From contig CAWAFH010000008.1 of NCBI GenBank assembly GCA_963781265.1, positions 90,113 through 154,112 of the forward strand: a stretch of DNA of 64,000 nt. Reading direction: 5' to 3'. Under the pieces are notes generated by a model, which saw only the letters and a list, made by a program, of their open reading frames with translations, did not search any database and had not been told where the DNA came from. The DNA comes from WHSW01 sp963781265. Its GTDB lineage: Bacteria > Actinomycetota > Thermoleophilia > Solirubrobacterales > 70-9. Both the position numbers and the translations under genes were made by a program. Position 1 is the stretch's first letter; each line of letters starts with the position of its first letter. This document shows, piece after piece, positions 28,589 through 36,611 of this stretch.

Positions 28589-29517
28589 GCCTCGGCGCGC
28601 GCCTCGGACGCCGCCTTCGCAAACCGCTGCCGCTCGTCGTCTGCGTCGACGTCGAGCCCGACGAGCGCCGCCCCGGCGACGCGGACTCCGACTGGGCCGG
28701 GTTCGAGTTGTTGCTCGACCGGGTCGGCGAGCTGCGCGACCGGGTCGCCGAGCTGGCGGCCGGGCCGACCGCGCTCACCTGGTTCGTGCGCGCCGACCCG
28801 CAGATCGAGGAGCTCCACGGCGACCCCGCCTGGGCGCTGCGCCGCTATCGCGACCGGCTCGTCGCGCTGCGCGACGCAGGCGACGAGATCGGCGTCCACG
28901 CTCACGCCTGGCGGCGCGACGGCGAACGCTGGCTCGTCGACCACGGCGATCCCAAATGGGTCGAGCATTGCTTCGCGACCGCGATCGCGGCCTACCGGGA
29001 GGTCTTCGGGACGGTGCCGCCGTGCGCGCGCGGCGGCGACCGCTTTCTCAACGAGCGCGCCGTGGCGCTGCTCGAGCAAAGCGGCGTGCTCGCCGACGTC
29101 ACGGTCGAGCCGCGGATGCCCTCGACGGCGGGGATCGTCGCGGAGGAGCCGACGACCGGGGAGCTGCCCGACTACACGAGCGTGCCCGAGGTGGTCTACC
29201 GGCCGTCGACTGCCGACTTCCGCCGTGCGGAGGGCGAGCGCCGGCGGCTCGTGATGGTGCCGCTGACCGCCGCCGGCCCGGAGCTGCTCTACCCCTGGAT
29301 GGATCAGAACACGTTCTCGCGCCGTCTCAACGAGCGGCTCGCCGAGGGTCCCGGTTCGCATCTCGCGTTCGCCGTGCGCTCTGACCTTCCCCTGGTCGAC
29401 GTGCACTGGGAGCGGGTCGTCGACAACCTCGGGATCGTCCCGCATGTGGTCGGCGTGACCGTCGCCAGACGCCTGCGCCCCACGGTCGCGTCGCGGCTCG
29501 CCCGCGCGAGCGGCTGA
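28552..29517 (+). CDS. NodB-like polysaccharide deacetylase
   Basis: About 321 residues from a GTG at 28552 that overlaps the HdrB-like gene by 37 bp; CTG at 28585 is an alternative and the start is uncertain. Motif 1 of carbohydrate esterase 4 is suggested by VCVDVEPDERR (~26), motif 2 by IGVHAHAWRRDGERWLVDH, then CARGGDRFLNERAVALLEQSG and a late DVHWERVV. The metal-binding HxxxH is not in its standard form, so activity is uncertain. It is translationally linked to the succinate dehydrogenase operon without an obvious reason. Confidence 0.65.
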   Translation: MGRRAARRGPRLSLGARLGRRLRKPLPLVVCVDVEPDERRPGDADSDWAGFELLLDRVGELRDRVAELAAGPTALTWFVRADPQIEELHGDPAWALRRYRDRLVALRDAGDEIGVHAHAWRRDGERWLVDHGDPKWVEHCFATAIAAYREVFGTVPPCARGGDRFLNERAVALLEQSGVLADVTVEPRMPSTAGIVAEEPTTGELPDYTSVPEVVYRPSTADFRRAEGERRRLVMVPLTAAGPELLYPWMDQNTFSRRLNERLAEGPGSHLAFAVRSDLPLVDVHWERVVDNLGIVPHVVGVTVARRLRPTVASRLARASG

Positions 29518-29521
29518 CGGC

Positions 29522-29527
29522 TACCCT
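29522..29527 (+). promoter_or_regulatory. Putative leaderless -10 box of small ORF
   Basis: TACCCT ends 8 nt before the ATG at 29536; it lies just after the deacetylase stop. Confidence 0.3.
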
Positions 29528-29535
29528 TCCGCGCG

Positions 29536-29700
29536 ATGAACGACGCCCACATCCCCCACGGAGCTCCGCAGCCTCCGCCCGAGGTCGAGCAGGCCGCCCT
29601 GCTCGGACACATCGAGGACGCTGTCAGCCTCTATCTGAAGTTCACCGACGTCGACCCTGAGACCGCCCGCCAGGTGGTCGAAAGGCTCGCCGACGGCTAA
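29536..29700 (+). CDS. Small acidic protein, 54 residues
   Basis: A short ORF, MNDAHIPHGAPQPPPEVEQ..., with a Pro-rich start and a C-terminal helix pair (AALLGHIEDAVSLYLKFTDVDPETARQVVERLADG, shown in parts). Codon usage is strongly GC3-biased like its neighbours, and a TANNNT box lies 8 nt upstream. The C-terminal part resembles a small UBA-like three-helix fragment, but this is only an impression. Its TAA shares bases with the stop of the converging secreted-protein gene. Confidence 0.45.
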   Translation: MNDAHIPHGAPQPPPEVEQAALLGHIEDAVSLYLKFTDVDPETARQVVERLADG

Positions 29701-30101
29701 CGGCCTCGGTCCGGTCGTCGCGCGGCGCTCGCCCGGAACTGGGCCTGGATCCCGCGACCGGCCTTGCAGAGGAATCCGCCGCGGGTCTTCTCGGCGACCG
29801 AGGCGTAGTAGAGGCCGGCCACGAAGGTGCCGTCGATCTCCCAGGCGCCGCTCGCGTTGGTCTTGGCCGTGCCGACCACGTCGCCGCCCTTGTAGGGGCC
29901 ACCGAAGTCGTAGTGGAGGGTCACCTTGCGGCCCTTCTCGCACTTGTCCTCCTTCGACGTCACCTTGCCCTCGAAGCGAGTGGGACCGCCGTCGGTGATC
30001 TTCACCTTCGTCTTCGCCGAATCGGACGCCGCGAGCGCCGCGCCGGCGATGACGCAGGCCACCGCGGCGATCACAAGCGGGACTGCAGCCTTCGGTCTCA
30101 T
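29697..30101 (-). CDS. Secreted beta-sandwich-like protein (paralog of 44666-45016)
   Basis: 134 residues with a signal peptide (residues 1-24, ending GAALAA). The mature part has the pattern TKVKIT...GKVTSKEDKCEKGRKVTLHY, then GAWEIDGTFVAGLYYASV and a C-terminal Cys. The same order of motifs occurs in the protein at 44666-45016 (SKIKIT, GKVTSKAHSCEGGKKVSL, GAWRVKKDLKPGKYFAKV, Cys). This looks like a carboxypeptidase-regulatory or Ig-like exported domain stabilised by one disulfide. Function is unknown. Confidence 0.72.
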   Translation of the reverse strand: MRPKAAVPLVIAAVACVIAGAALAASDSAKTKVKITDGGPTRFEGKVTSKEDKCEKGRKVTLHYDFGGPYKGGDVVGTAKTNASGAWEIDGTFVAGLYYASVAEKTRGGFLCKAGRGIQAQFRASAARRPDRGR

Positions 30102-30153
30102 CGGGACTCCTTCCCGTCGACTCGGACGACCGTACGTCGCCGGGCGGGCGGAG

Positions 30154-30798
30154 TCAACCGTGCGGGACCGCCGGGCCGCGCGCGCCGGCCTCGCGCCACA
30201 TGAACCAGTTGCGGACCCCGAGCAGCTCGTTCTCCTCGATCACCTCGAAGCCGAAGCGCGAGTACAGCGCGACGTTCTCCGGCTTCTCGGTCTCGAGGTA
30301 GGAGTCCTCTCCGTCGGCGTCGAGCCGGCGCGTGTACTCGCGCAGAACGAGGCTGCCGATCCCGTTGCCCTGCAGCTCCGGCTCGACCCCGAAGGGGCCG
30401 AAGTGGGCATGCGGGCGGTCGGGGTCGCGATGCTCCCAGTCGTTGAACCAGCGCAGGGCGCGCGCGGCCGAGCGCGGCCCGAGCGTGCTCAGCGCGGGCA
30501 GCATCCGGATCATGTCGATCGGCCGCGCGCGACAGGCACCGCGGACGAGATCGTTGGTCGAGGCGATCACGCGGCCGTCGAGGCGGGCGACCAGCGGCCG
30601 CTGGTGGGCGGCGAGCCGGTAGAGGCGCTCGAACAGGCGGTGCGTGTGGCGATAGCGGCGGCCGGCATCGTCACCGAGCACCGCGTAGGCCATCGGGCTC
30701 GTGCACATCGCGCGGGCGGCGACCGCGACCGCCTCGGCGGTCTCCTCCGGCCGGGTGTCGCCGACCTCGACCCGGGTCAGGTCGACTCGCTCCCTCAT
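30154..30798 (-). CDS. GNAT family N-acetyltransferase
   Basis: 214 residues from the ATG at 30798. The acetyl-CoA loop appears in FGVEPELQGNGIGSLVLREYTRRL (Q/RxxGxG/A as QGNGIG), with the downstream ENVALYSRFGFEVIEE that closes the GNAT fold. The N-terminal half is longer than minimal GNATs. Its substrate cannot be predicted. Its ATG overlaps the antiporter stop by 4 bp, making it the last gene of a three-gene unit. Confidence 0.85.
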   Translation of the reverse strand: MRERVDLTRVEVGDTRPEETAEAVAVAARAMCTSPMAYAVLGDDAGRRYRHTHRLFERLYRLAAHQRPLVARLDGRVIASTNDLVRGACRARPIDMIRMLPALSTLGPRSAARALRWFNDWEHRDPDRPHAHFGPFGVEPELQGNGIGSLVLREYTRRLDADGEDSYLETEKPENVALYSRFGFEVIEENELLGVRNWFMWREAGARGPAVPHG

Positions 30799-31982
30799 GC
30801 CCCGCCCATCCGCCGCGCGATCCACCGCGCCCCGACGGTGTCCGTGAGCCCGTGGGCGATGATCGAGGCGAGGATCACGAACGACGCGACGTCGAAGATC
30901 AGGGTGCGCTCGGGGACCGAGGCGTCGAGGACGAGCAGCGCGAACAGCATCGAGGCGACGCCCTTGGGGCCGAACCAGGCGATGAACGCCTTGTGGGGGC
31001 GCGGCAGCCTCGTCCCCGCGAGCGCGAGCTCGACCGCGACGGGGCGCGCGATCAGCAGCGCGAAGGCGATGAACGCGAGCAGGGCCGCGACCGAGCCGTC
31101 GAAACCCGTGGCGACGATCAGGGCGCCGAAGACGAAGAAGGTGAGGACCTGGAAGATCGCGCTGACGTTCTCCGAGAAGTCCGCGAAGCGCTCGGTGATC
31201 TTGCGCTCGGACAGGCCGAGCGTGATTCCGAGGACGAAGGCGGCGATCAGCCCGTTGCCGAACGTGACGTCGGCCAGGCCGAAGGCGGCAAAGCCGAAGC
31301 CGATGGCGTAGATGCCCTCGTAGCGACCGGTGATCCCCCGCGGGACGACGCGGTGAAGCCAGCCGGCGAAGACGCCCATCGCCACGCCCACGACCGCCCC
31401 GAACGCCGCCTCGCCGATCAGCTGCAGCCCCTCCCGGCCGGCGTCGCCGCCCGGCGAGGCGAGGACCAGGAAGAAGAGCACGAACGGCAGCGCCAGCCCG
31501 TCGTTGAGCCCGGACTCGAGATTGAGCGTGTGGCGGATCGACGACGGCACGTGCTTCGAGGTGACCACGGCGGACGTGACCACCGGATCCGTCGCGCAGA
31601 GAACCGCGCCGAGCAGGAACGACTCGGCCCAGGTGAGCTCGCCGAACAGCAGCTTCGCCCCGACGGCCAGCAGGAGCAGGGTGATCGGCATCGCGACGAC
31701 CAGCGCCCGCGCCGGCGGCCCCCAATGGCGGCCGAGCAGCTCGCGGTCGACCAGCAGCCCGTCGGAGACCAGGGTGAGAATCAGCGCCAGCTCGATCAAC
31801 TCGACGATGCCCTCGTCGCCGACGTCGACCGAGACGATGTCGAGCTCGGCCAGCACGATCCCGAGCGCGATCGAGAACACCGAGGCCGAGAGCACGGTGC
31901 CGCGCATCAGCCCGGAGAGTGCCGCGACCGCGGCCAGCAGCACGCCGAAGATCAGGAGGGCCTCGCCGAACGAGAGGTCCAT
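30795..31982 (-). CDS. Na+/H+ antiporter, CPA1-like
   Basis: 395 residues from the ATG at 31982 (MDLSFGEALLIFGV); a longer start at 32015 would lie within the upstream gene. About 12 transmembrane helices are visible. The ion-binding motif is in ATDPVVTSAVV (~128-138), and LNLESGLNDGLALPFVLF matches the conserved ESGxNDG of CPA1/KefB-type exchangers; FGPKGVASMLFALLVL is the conserved C-terminal helix. It exchanges Na+ or K+ for H+ across the membrane. Its start overlaps the stop of the upstream membrane protein (TGATG). Confidence 0.9.
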   Translation of the reverse strand: MDLSFGEALLIFGVLLAAVAALSGLMRGTVLSASVFSIALGIVLAELDIVSVDVGDEGIVELIELALILTLVSDGLLVDRELLGRHWGPPARALVVAMPITLLLLAVGAKLLFGELTWAESFLLGAVLCATDPVVTSAVVTSKHVPSSIRHTLNLESGLNDGLALPFVLFFLVLASPGGDAGREGLQLIGEAAFGAVVGVAMGVFAGWLHRVVPRGITGRYEGIYAIGFGFAAFGLADVTFGNGLIAAFVLGITLGLSERKITERFADFSENVSAIFQVLTFFVFGALIVATGFDGSVAALLAFIAFALLIARPVAVELALAGTRLPRPHKAFIAWFGPKGVASMLFALLVLDASVPERTLIFDVASFVILASIIAHGLTDTVGARWIARRMGGA

Positions 31983-34207
31983 CAGCGCACGAACCAGTCG
32001 GTGTAGCCGCCGCACCCCGCGCGGGCGGGCTCGGCGCTCGTGGCCGCGATCGCGCCAAGGTGGGCGACCGAGTGCGCGCCGAGCAGGCGCCCGGCGAGCG
32101 GCGGATCCTCGACCGTCGCGGTGATCGTCAACGCCCCGCCGCCCGACTCGACCGTGCCGGCGGGCCAGAACGGGGCCGTGCCGCGGTAGTCGAGGTTGCC
32201 CGGCAGCGTGGCGGCGGGGTCGCCGCCGGCGGTCAGGCTCACCGGGCGGGTGGCGTCGTACTGGAGCGACAGGTCCCAGCGGCCGGGTGGAAGGTCGAGC
32301 TCGATCGTCGCCGAGTCGCCGCTCTCGATCGTGGCGCTCGACCAGTCGTCGGCGACGACTGGCTCGGCGGCGAAGCTCGAGGCGAGCGCCGGGCGCTCCG
32401 GCGGGCAGGCGCCCGTGCGACCCGGAGCCTGATCGGTCTCCGCCGGCTCGCGCCCGAGCGGCGTGCCGTTCTTCTCCCAGAGCTCGTAGGAATCGGTGCT
32501 CTCGATCGCCCGGTAGCCGGGCGGCGGGCCGCTCGCGTACTCGGCCTTGGTGGTCAGCACGTACGGGAACTCCGCCAGCGTCCGCGCGGTCACGGAGTCG
32601 AAGTCGAACTTGGAGCCGACGTTGGCGAGGTCGTAGTTGGGCTCGACGAAGTAGGGGTCGTAGAAATTGCGCACGTGGGTGTAGGGCTTGGAGCCCCGCA
32701 GCTCGTAGAGGACGAAGTTGTCGCGACCGAGGAAGAGCAGCTTCTCACCCTCGACCAGCGGCCGGATCCGGGCGAGCTCGTTCGCGTGTGCGGTGGGCGC
32801 GACCGGCGCCTGGCGCAGGATCAGGAAGCTGGAGCCGGCGGCGGCGAGCGCGAAGACGGCGCCGAGCGCCACCAGCCACCGGCGGCTCGAGCCGAGCAGC
32901 CCACCGAGCGTGATCAGCATCACCAGCGGGGCGGCGATCGCGAGCGCCTTCGCCGAGGTGTAGACGGTCCCGAGGCCGCGGGCCAGCAGGTAGAGGGCCG
33001 CGGCCGCGGCGAGCGCCGCGGGGATCGCGGTGCCGTGGCGGCGGATCCAGCGCGGCAGGGCCAGCGCCAGCGCGACCAGGGCGAGCGCGCCGCCGGCGTA
33101 GAAGATCAGCGCCGGCAGGTCGGCGGCACTCGCCGAGAGGCGAAACTCGCTGGTCGGCCAGATGCCGAGGGCCTCGAGGGGCGAGAGCTGGCCGGGGAGG
33201 TTGCCGAGGCCGCCCTCGTTGGCCTGGTCCGGGTGCAGGGCGCGGAAGTCGGCGAAGTCGCTGAGTCGGCCGACCTCGGGGATGACGAGGAGCACGAGGA
33301 TTCCGACGCCGACCGCTGTGGCGAGCACCACCGCGCGGGGGATGGCGCCTCGGGAACCCGCACGTCGCTGCTCGACGAGCCTCCACAGCGCCCAGACGCC
33401 GGCGACCCCGGCCAGCCAGGCGAGGCCCGGGAAGGAGTAGACGTACGTGACCCCGGCCGCCAGGACGCCCATTGGGATCGCGTCGCGCCAATCGCGTGCC
33501 TTGGCGAGGAGGAGGGCGAAGGTGAGCACGAACAGGGCCATGATCGGCTCCTTGAACGCCTCCTGGGTGAGGTAGGCGGCCGCCAGATACGGCAGGGCCA
33601 CCAGCACCGCCGCGAGCGCCCGCCGCCGGCGGCCGAGCCCGTCGAGCGCCGACCAGGCGACCAGCGCGGTCAGGGAAGGGACCGCGAGCGTGAGCCCGGC
33701 GAAGACGTTGATCGAGGTCGAGCCGATCCCGGAAGCCAGCCCGGCGACAAGTGCGTGCGGGCCGATCGGGTAGCCCTGGTCGATCAGCACCGGCTCGGGG
33801 CGGAAGCGCTCGGCGATCCAGTCGGCCAGGAGCAGGTGCGAGGCCATGTCGTCGTTGACGAGCCCGACCCCGAGGATGCCGACGTGCCCGGAGGCGATGA
33901 AGGGGATCGACGCCGCCAGCGCCGCTGCCGCGGCCGCCAGCGCGCCGAGCGGGTCGATCGCCGGGCGCGCCATGGTGGCCGCGAGCACCGCAATCGACGC
34001 GAGCACGAGGACCAGCAGCGCGATCGCGATCGCCGTCCCCCGCCCGCCCCAGCCGCCGATCGCGCCGCAGACGACCAGCGCCAGCGCGAGGCCCACCGGG
34101 CCGGCGAGCGGCGTCCACCGGCGCCGCCCGCAGAGGGCGAGCACGGCCTGGCCGATCACCAGCGAGCCGGCGGCGAGCAGCGCCGCGGAGGCGACCGCGC
34201 CGGGCAA
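31982..34207 (-). CDS. Large multi-pass membrane protein, GT-C glycosyltransferase-like
   Basis: 741 residues. Residues 1-460 contain about 13 hydrophobic helices. An acidic motif on the first external loop, GLVNDDMASHLLLADWI (~118-134), resembles the DD/DE metal-binding motif of GT-C enzymes that use polyprenyl-linked sugars. Residues ~480-741 form a soluble extracytoplasmic region with a beta-sandwich-like end (SGDSATIELDLPPGRWDLSLQYD). It may transfer sugars to wall polymers, but the donor is unknown. First gene of the antiporter-GNAT unit. Confidence 0.65.
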   Translation of the reverse strand: MPGAVASAALLAAGSLVIGQAVLALCGRRRWTPLAGPVGLALALVVCGAIGGWGGRGTAIAIALLVLVLASIAVLAATMARPAIDPLGALAAAAAALAASIPFIASGHVGILGVGLVNDDMASHLLLADWIAERFRPEPVLIDQGYPIGPHALVAGLASGIGSTSINVFAGLTLAVPSLTALVAWSALDGLGRRRRALAAVLVALPYLAAAYLTQEAFKEPIMALFVLTFALLLAKARDWRDAIPMGVLAAGVTYVYSFPGLAWLAGVAGVWALWRLVEQRRAGSRGAIPRAVVLATAVGVGILVLLVIPEVGRLSDFADFRALHPDQANEGGLGNLPGQLSPLEALGIWPTSEFRLSASAADLPALIFYAGGALALVALALALPRWIRRHGTAIPAALAAAAALYLLARGLGTVYTSAKALAIAAPLVMLITLGGLLGSSRRWLVALGAVFALAAAGSSFLILRQAPVAPTAHANELARIRPLVEGEKLLFLGRDNFVLYELRGSKPYTHVRNFYDPYFVEPNYDLANVGSKFDFDSVTARTLAEFPYVLTTKAEYASGPPPGYRAIESTDSYELWEKNGTPLGREPAETDQAPGRTGACPPERPALASSFAAEPVVADDWSSATIESGDSATIELDLPPGRWDLSLQYDATRPVSLTAGGDPAATLPGNLDYRGTAPFWPAGTVESGGGALTITATVEDPPLAGRLLGAHSVAHLGAIAATSAEPARAGCGGYTDWFVR

Positions 34208-34210
34208 GCT

Positions 34211-35266
34211 CTAGCCGGCTAGCGCGGCGGCGCCCGCCGGGACGCGAATCAGATCGCGCTGATGCAGGACCTCGGCGACCTGGACTGCGTTGGTCGCGGC
34301 GCCCTTGCGGAGGTTGTCGCCGACGACCCAGAGGTTGAGACAGCGCGCGTGCGAGGGGTCGCGGCGGATGCGCCCGACGAGGACCTCGTCGCGCCCCGCG
34401 ACGTCGGTCGACATCGGGTAGATGCCCTCGCCGGGCGCGTCGACGACGAGCGCGCCCTGGGCGGCGGACAGAAGCTCACGGCACTCCTCGGGGGAGAGCG
34501 GGTCGCGGGTCTGAACGTTGACCGACTGGGAGTGGCCGACGAACACGGGGACGCGGGCGCAGGTGGCCGAGATCCCGACCTCGTCCTCGCCGACCTCGAG
34601 GATCTTGCGCGTCTCGGCCATCAGCTTGCGCTCCTCGGTGGTGTAGTCGTCGCCGTCCTTGAATGTCTCGACCTGCGGCAGCACGTTGAACGCGATCCGG
34701 TGGGGATAGACCTCGGAGGCGACCTCCTGCCCGTGCAACAGGCCGTGTGCCTGGTTGGTGAGCTCGTCGATCGCGCGCTGCCCGGTGCCGGACACCGACT
34801 GATAGGTCGAGACGACGATCCGCTCGATCCCGACCGTGCGCTGGATCGGCGCGAGCGCGACCATCATCTGCATCGTCGAGCAGTTCGGGTTGGCGATCAG
34901 GCCGCTGTGGCGCTCCGCCGCGTCGGGGTTCACCTCGCTGACGACCAGGGGGACGTCGGGGTGCATGCGCCAGAAGCTCGTGTTGTCGACGACCACGGCA
35001 CCGGCAGCGACGAAGCGCGGCGCCCACTCGGAGCTGACCGCGCCGCCGGCCGAGGAGAGGACCAGGTCGAGACCCTGGATCGACTCGTCGGAGAGCGGAC
35101 GGCACTCGAGCTCGCCACCGGCGAACGGGACCCGCTTGCCGGCCGAGCGCTCGGAGGCAAAGGCGACCACTTCGGAGGCGGGAAAGTCGCGCTCGGCGAG
35201 CACCTCGAGCAGGGTCGAGCCGACCGCCCCGGTGGCGCCGACGACCCCGACTCTGTAGCCGCTCAT
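34211..35266 (-). CDS. asd: Aspartate-semialdehyde dehydrogenase
   Basis: 351 residues. NADPH loop GATGAVG (10-16), phosphate-binding ASERSAGKRV, catalytic Cys in NPNCSTMQMMVALAP (~130) and the active-site His in RVPVFVGHSQSVNVQT are all present. It reduces aspartyl-4-phosphate to the semialdehyde on the way to lysine, methionine, threonine and diaminopimelate. The ATG at 35266 overlaps the lysC stop by 4 bp, giving the classic lysC-asd operon. The QSVSGTGQRAIDELTNQ segment is typical of Gram-positive enzymes. Confidence 0.96.
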   Translation of the reverse strand: MSGYRVGVVGATGAVGSTLLEVLAERDFPASEVVAFASERSAGKRVPFAGGELECRPLSDESIQGLDLVLSSAGGAVSSEWAPRFVAAGAVVVDNTSFWRMHPDVPLVVSEVNPDAAERHSGLIANPNCSTMQMMVALAPIQRTVGIERIVVSTYQSVSGTGQRAIDELTNQAHGLLHGQEVASEVYPHRIAFNVLPQVETFKDGDDYTTEERKLMAETRKILEVGEDEVGISATCARVPVFVGHSQSVNVQTRDPLSPEECRELLSAAQGALVVDAPGEGIYPMSTDVAGRDEVLVGRIRRDPSHARCLNLWVVGDNLRKGAATNAVQVAEVLHQRDLIRVPAGAAALAG

Positions 35267-36528
35267 GAGGTCACCCGCGGGCGATGCTCGCCCGACGGGT
35301 CCTCCTCGTGGACGGCGTCCGCCCCGAGGTCGAAGGCGTCGTGGATCGAGCGGACCGCCGCCGGCACGTGCTCGGCGGCGATCACGCACGAGATCTTGAT
35401 CGGCGACGTCGAGATCATCTCGATGTTGATCCCGTTCGCCCCCAAGGTGCTGAAGACCTTCGCGGCGACGCCCGGATGGCTGCGCATCCCGGCGCCGACG
35501 ATCGAGACCTTGCCGACGTCGGAGTCGGTCGAGACATCGCCGACCCGGAGCGGCTCGAGCACCTCGGTCGCCGCGCGCAGGTCGTCGCGCGAGACCGTGA
35601 ACGAGAGGTCGGCCTTCTGGTCGGTCGAGACCGGCTCGTTCTGGATGATCATGTCGACGTTCACGTTCGCATCGGCGAGCGCGCTGAACACGCGGCCCGC
35701 GACCCCCGGCTCGTCGAGCAGGCCGGTGAGGGTTACCCGCGCCTCGTAGGCGTGGGTGACTGCGGTGACCATCGGCTGTTCCATCGTGGCGTCCTCGGCG
35801 AGCACGAGGGTACCGGTGGAGTCCTTGAACGAGCTGCGGCAATGCAGGCTGACGCCGTGGTTGCGGCCGTACTCGACCGCGCGAAGCTGGAGCACTCCGG
35901 CGCCGGATGACGACATCTCCAGCATCTCGTCGAACGAGACCTGCGAGAGCTTGCGCGCGCTCGGGACGAGCCGCGGGTCGGCGCTGAAGACGCCGTCGAC
36001 GTCCGTGTAGATCTCGCAGATGTCGGCGCCGAGCGCGGCGGCGATCGCGACGGCGGTGGTGTCGGAGCCGCCGCGCCCGAGCGTGGTCACGTCCTTGGAG
36101 TCGCCCGAGACCCCCTGGAAGCCGGCGACGAGGACGATCCGGTCGTCGTCAAGCGCCGCGTGGATGCGGTCCGCCCGGACATCGATGATCCGCGCCTTCG
36201 TGTGTGAGGAGTCGGTGACGATCCCCGCCTGCGAGCCCGTCAGCGAGATCGCCGAGTGGCCCATGTCGTGGATCGCCATGGCGCAGAGCGCGCACGAGAT
36301 CCGCTCGCCGGTGGAGAGGAGCATGTCCATCTCGCGCTCGAGCGGCCGCTCGGAGATCTCGTAGGCGGCGTCGACCAGCTCGTCCGTGGTCTTGCCGCGC
36401 GCCGACAGCACCGCGATCACCTGCTTGCCACCCTCGCGGGCAGCGACGATCCGGCGCGCGGCGCGCTTGATGTCCTCGGCACGGGCGACCGAGGTCCCGC
36501 CGAACTTCATCACGACTGTCTCAGCCAT
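35263..36528 (-). CDS. lysC: Aspartate kinase
   Basis: 421 residues. The kinase domain (1-~250) has VMKFGGTSVARAEDIKRAA and GRGGSDTTAVAIAAALGADICEIYTDVDGVFSADPR. Two ACT domains follow (~265-340 and ~345-415, with IVGAGMRSHPGVAAKVFSTL) that normally give feedback control by lysine and threonine. No internal start that would yield a separate beta subunit was established. First gene of the lysC-asd operon; a TATTCT box lies 8 nt upstream of the ATG. Confidence 0.96.
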   Translation of the reverse strand: MAETVVMKFGGTSVARAEDIKRAARRIVAAREGGKQVIAVLSARGKTTDELVDAAYEISERPLEREMDMLLSTGERISCALCAMAIHDMGHSAISLTGSQAGIVTDSSHTKARIIDVRADRIHAALDDDRIVLVAGFQGVSGDSKDVTTLGRGGSDTTAVAIAAALGADICEIYTDVDGVFSADPRLVPSARKLSQVSFDEMLEMSSSGAGVLQLRAVEYGRNHGVSLHCRSSFKDSTGTLVLAEDATMEQPMVTAVTHAYEARVTLTGLLDEPGVAGRVFSALADANVNVDMIIQNEPVSTDQKADLSFTVSRDDLRAATEVLEPLRVGDVSTDSDVGKVSIVGAGMRSHPGVAAKVFSTLGANGINIEMISTSPIKISCVIAAEHVPAAVRSIHDAFDLGADAVHEEDPSGEHRPRVTS

Positions 36529-36536
36529 CGGCTCTG

Positions 36537-36542
36537 AGAATA
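36537..36542 (-). promoter_or_regulatory. Putative leaderless -10 box of lysC
   Basis: TATTCT on the minus strand ends 8 nt before the ATG at 36528. The repeat copy B lies directly behind it. Confidence 0.35.
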
Positions 36543-36544
36543 CG

Positions 36545-36595
36545 GCGCCTCAACGGCGGCGCGGCTCGGCTTCGGCCTTCGGCCTCCGCCTCGCA
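36545..36595. repeat. Intergenic repeat, copy B
   Basis: The first 30 bp are identical to 4111-4140; the rest (GCCTTCGGCCTCCGCCTCGCA) is a slightly longer version of the copy A end. It lies between the divergent -10-like boxes of lysC (36537-36542) and the GH3 gene (36596-36601). Confidence 0.8.
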
Positions 36596-36601
36596 TACGA
36601 T
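36596..36601 (+). promoter_or_regulatory. Putative leaderless -10 box of GH3 gene
   Basis: TACGAT ends 10 nt before the ATG at 36612. Confidence 0.35.
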
Positions 36602-36611
36602 CGGGACGAGC

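Noticed and set aside
30852..34222. Long plus-strand ORFs rich in Arg/Gly/Glu opposite the antiporter and GT-C genes
   Set aside because: Low-complexity antisense frames typical of high-GC DNA; real membrane proteins lie on the minus strand.
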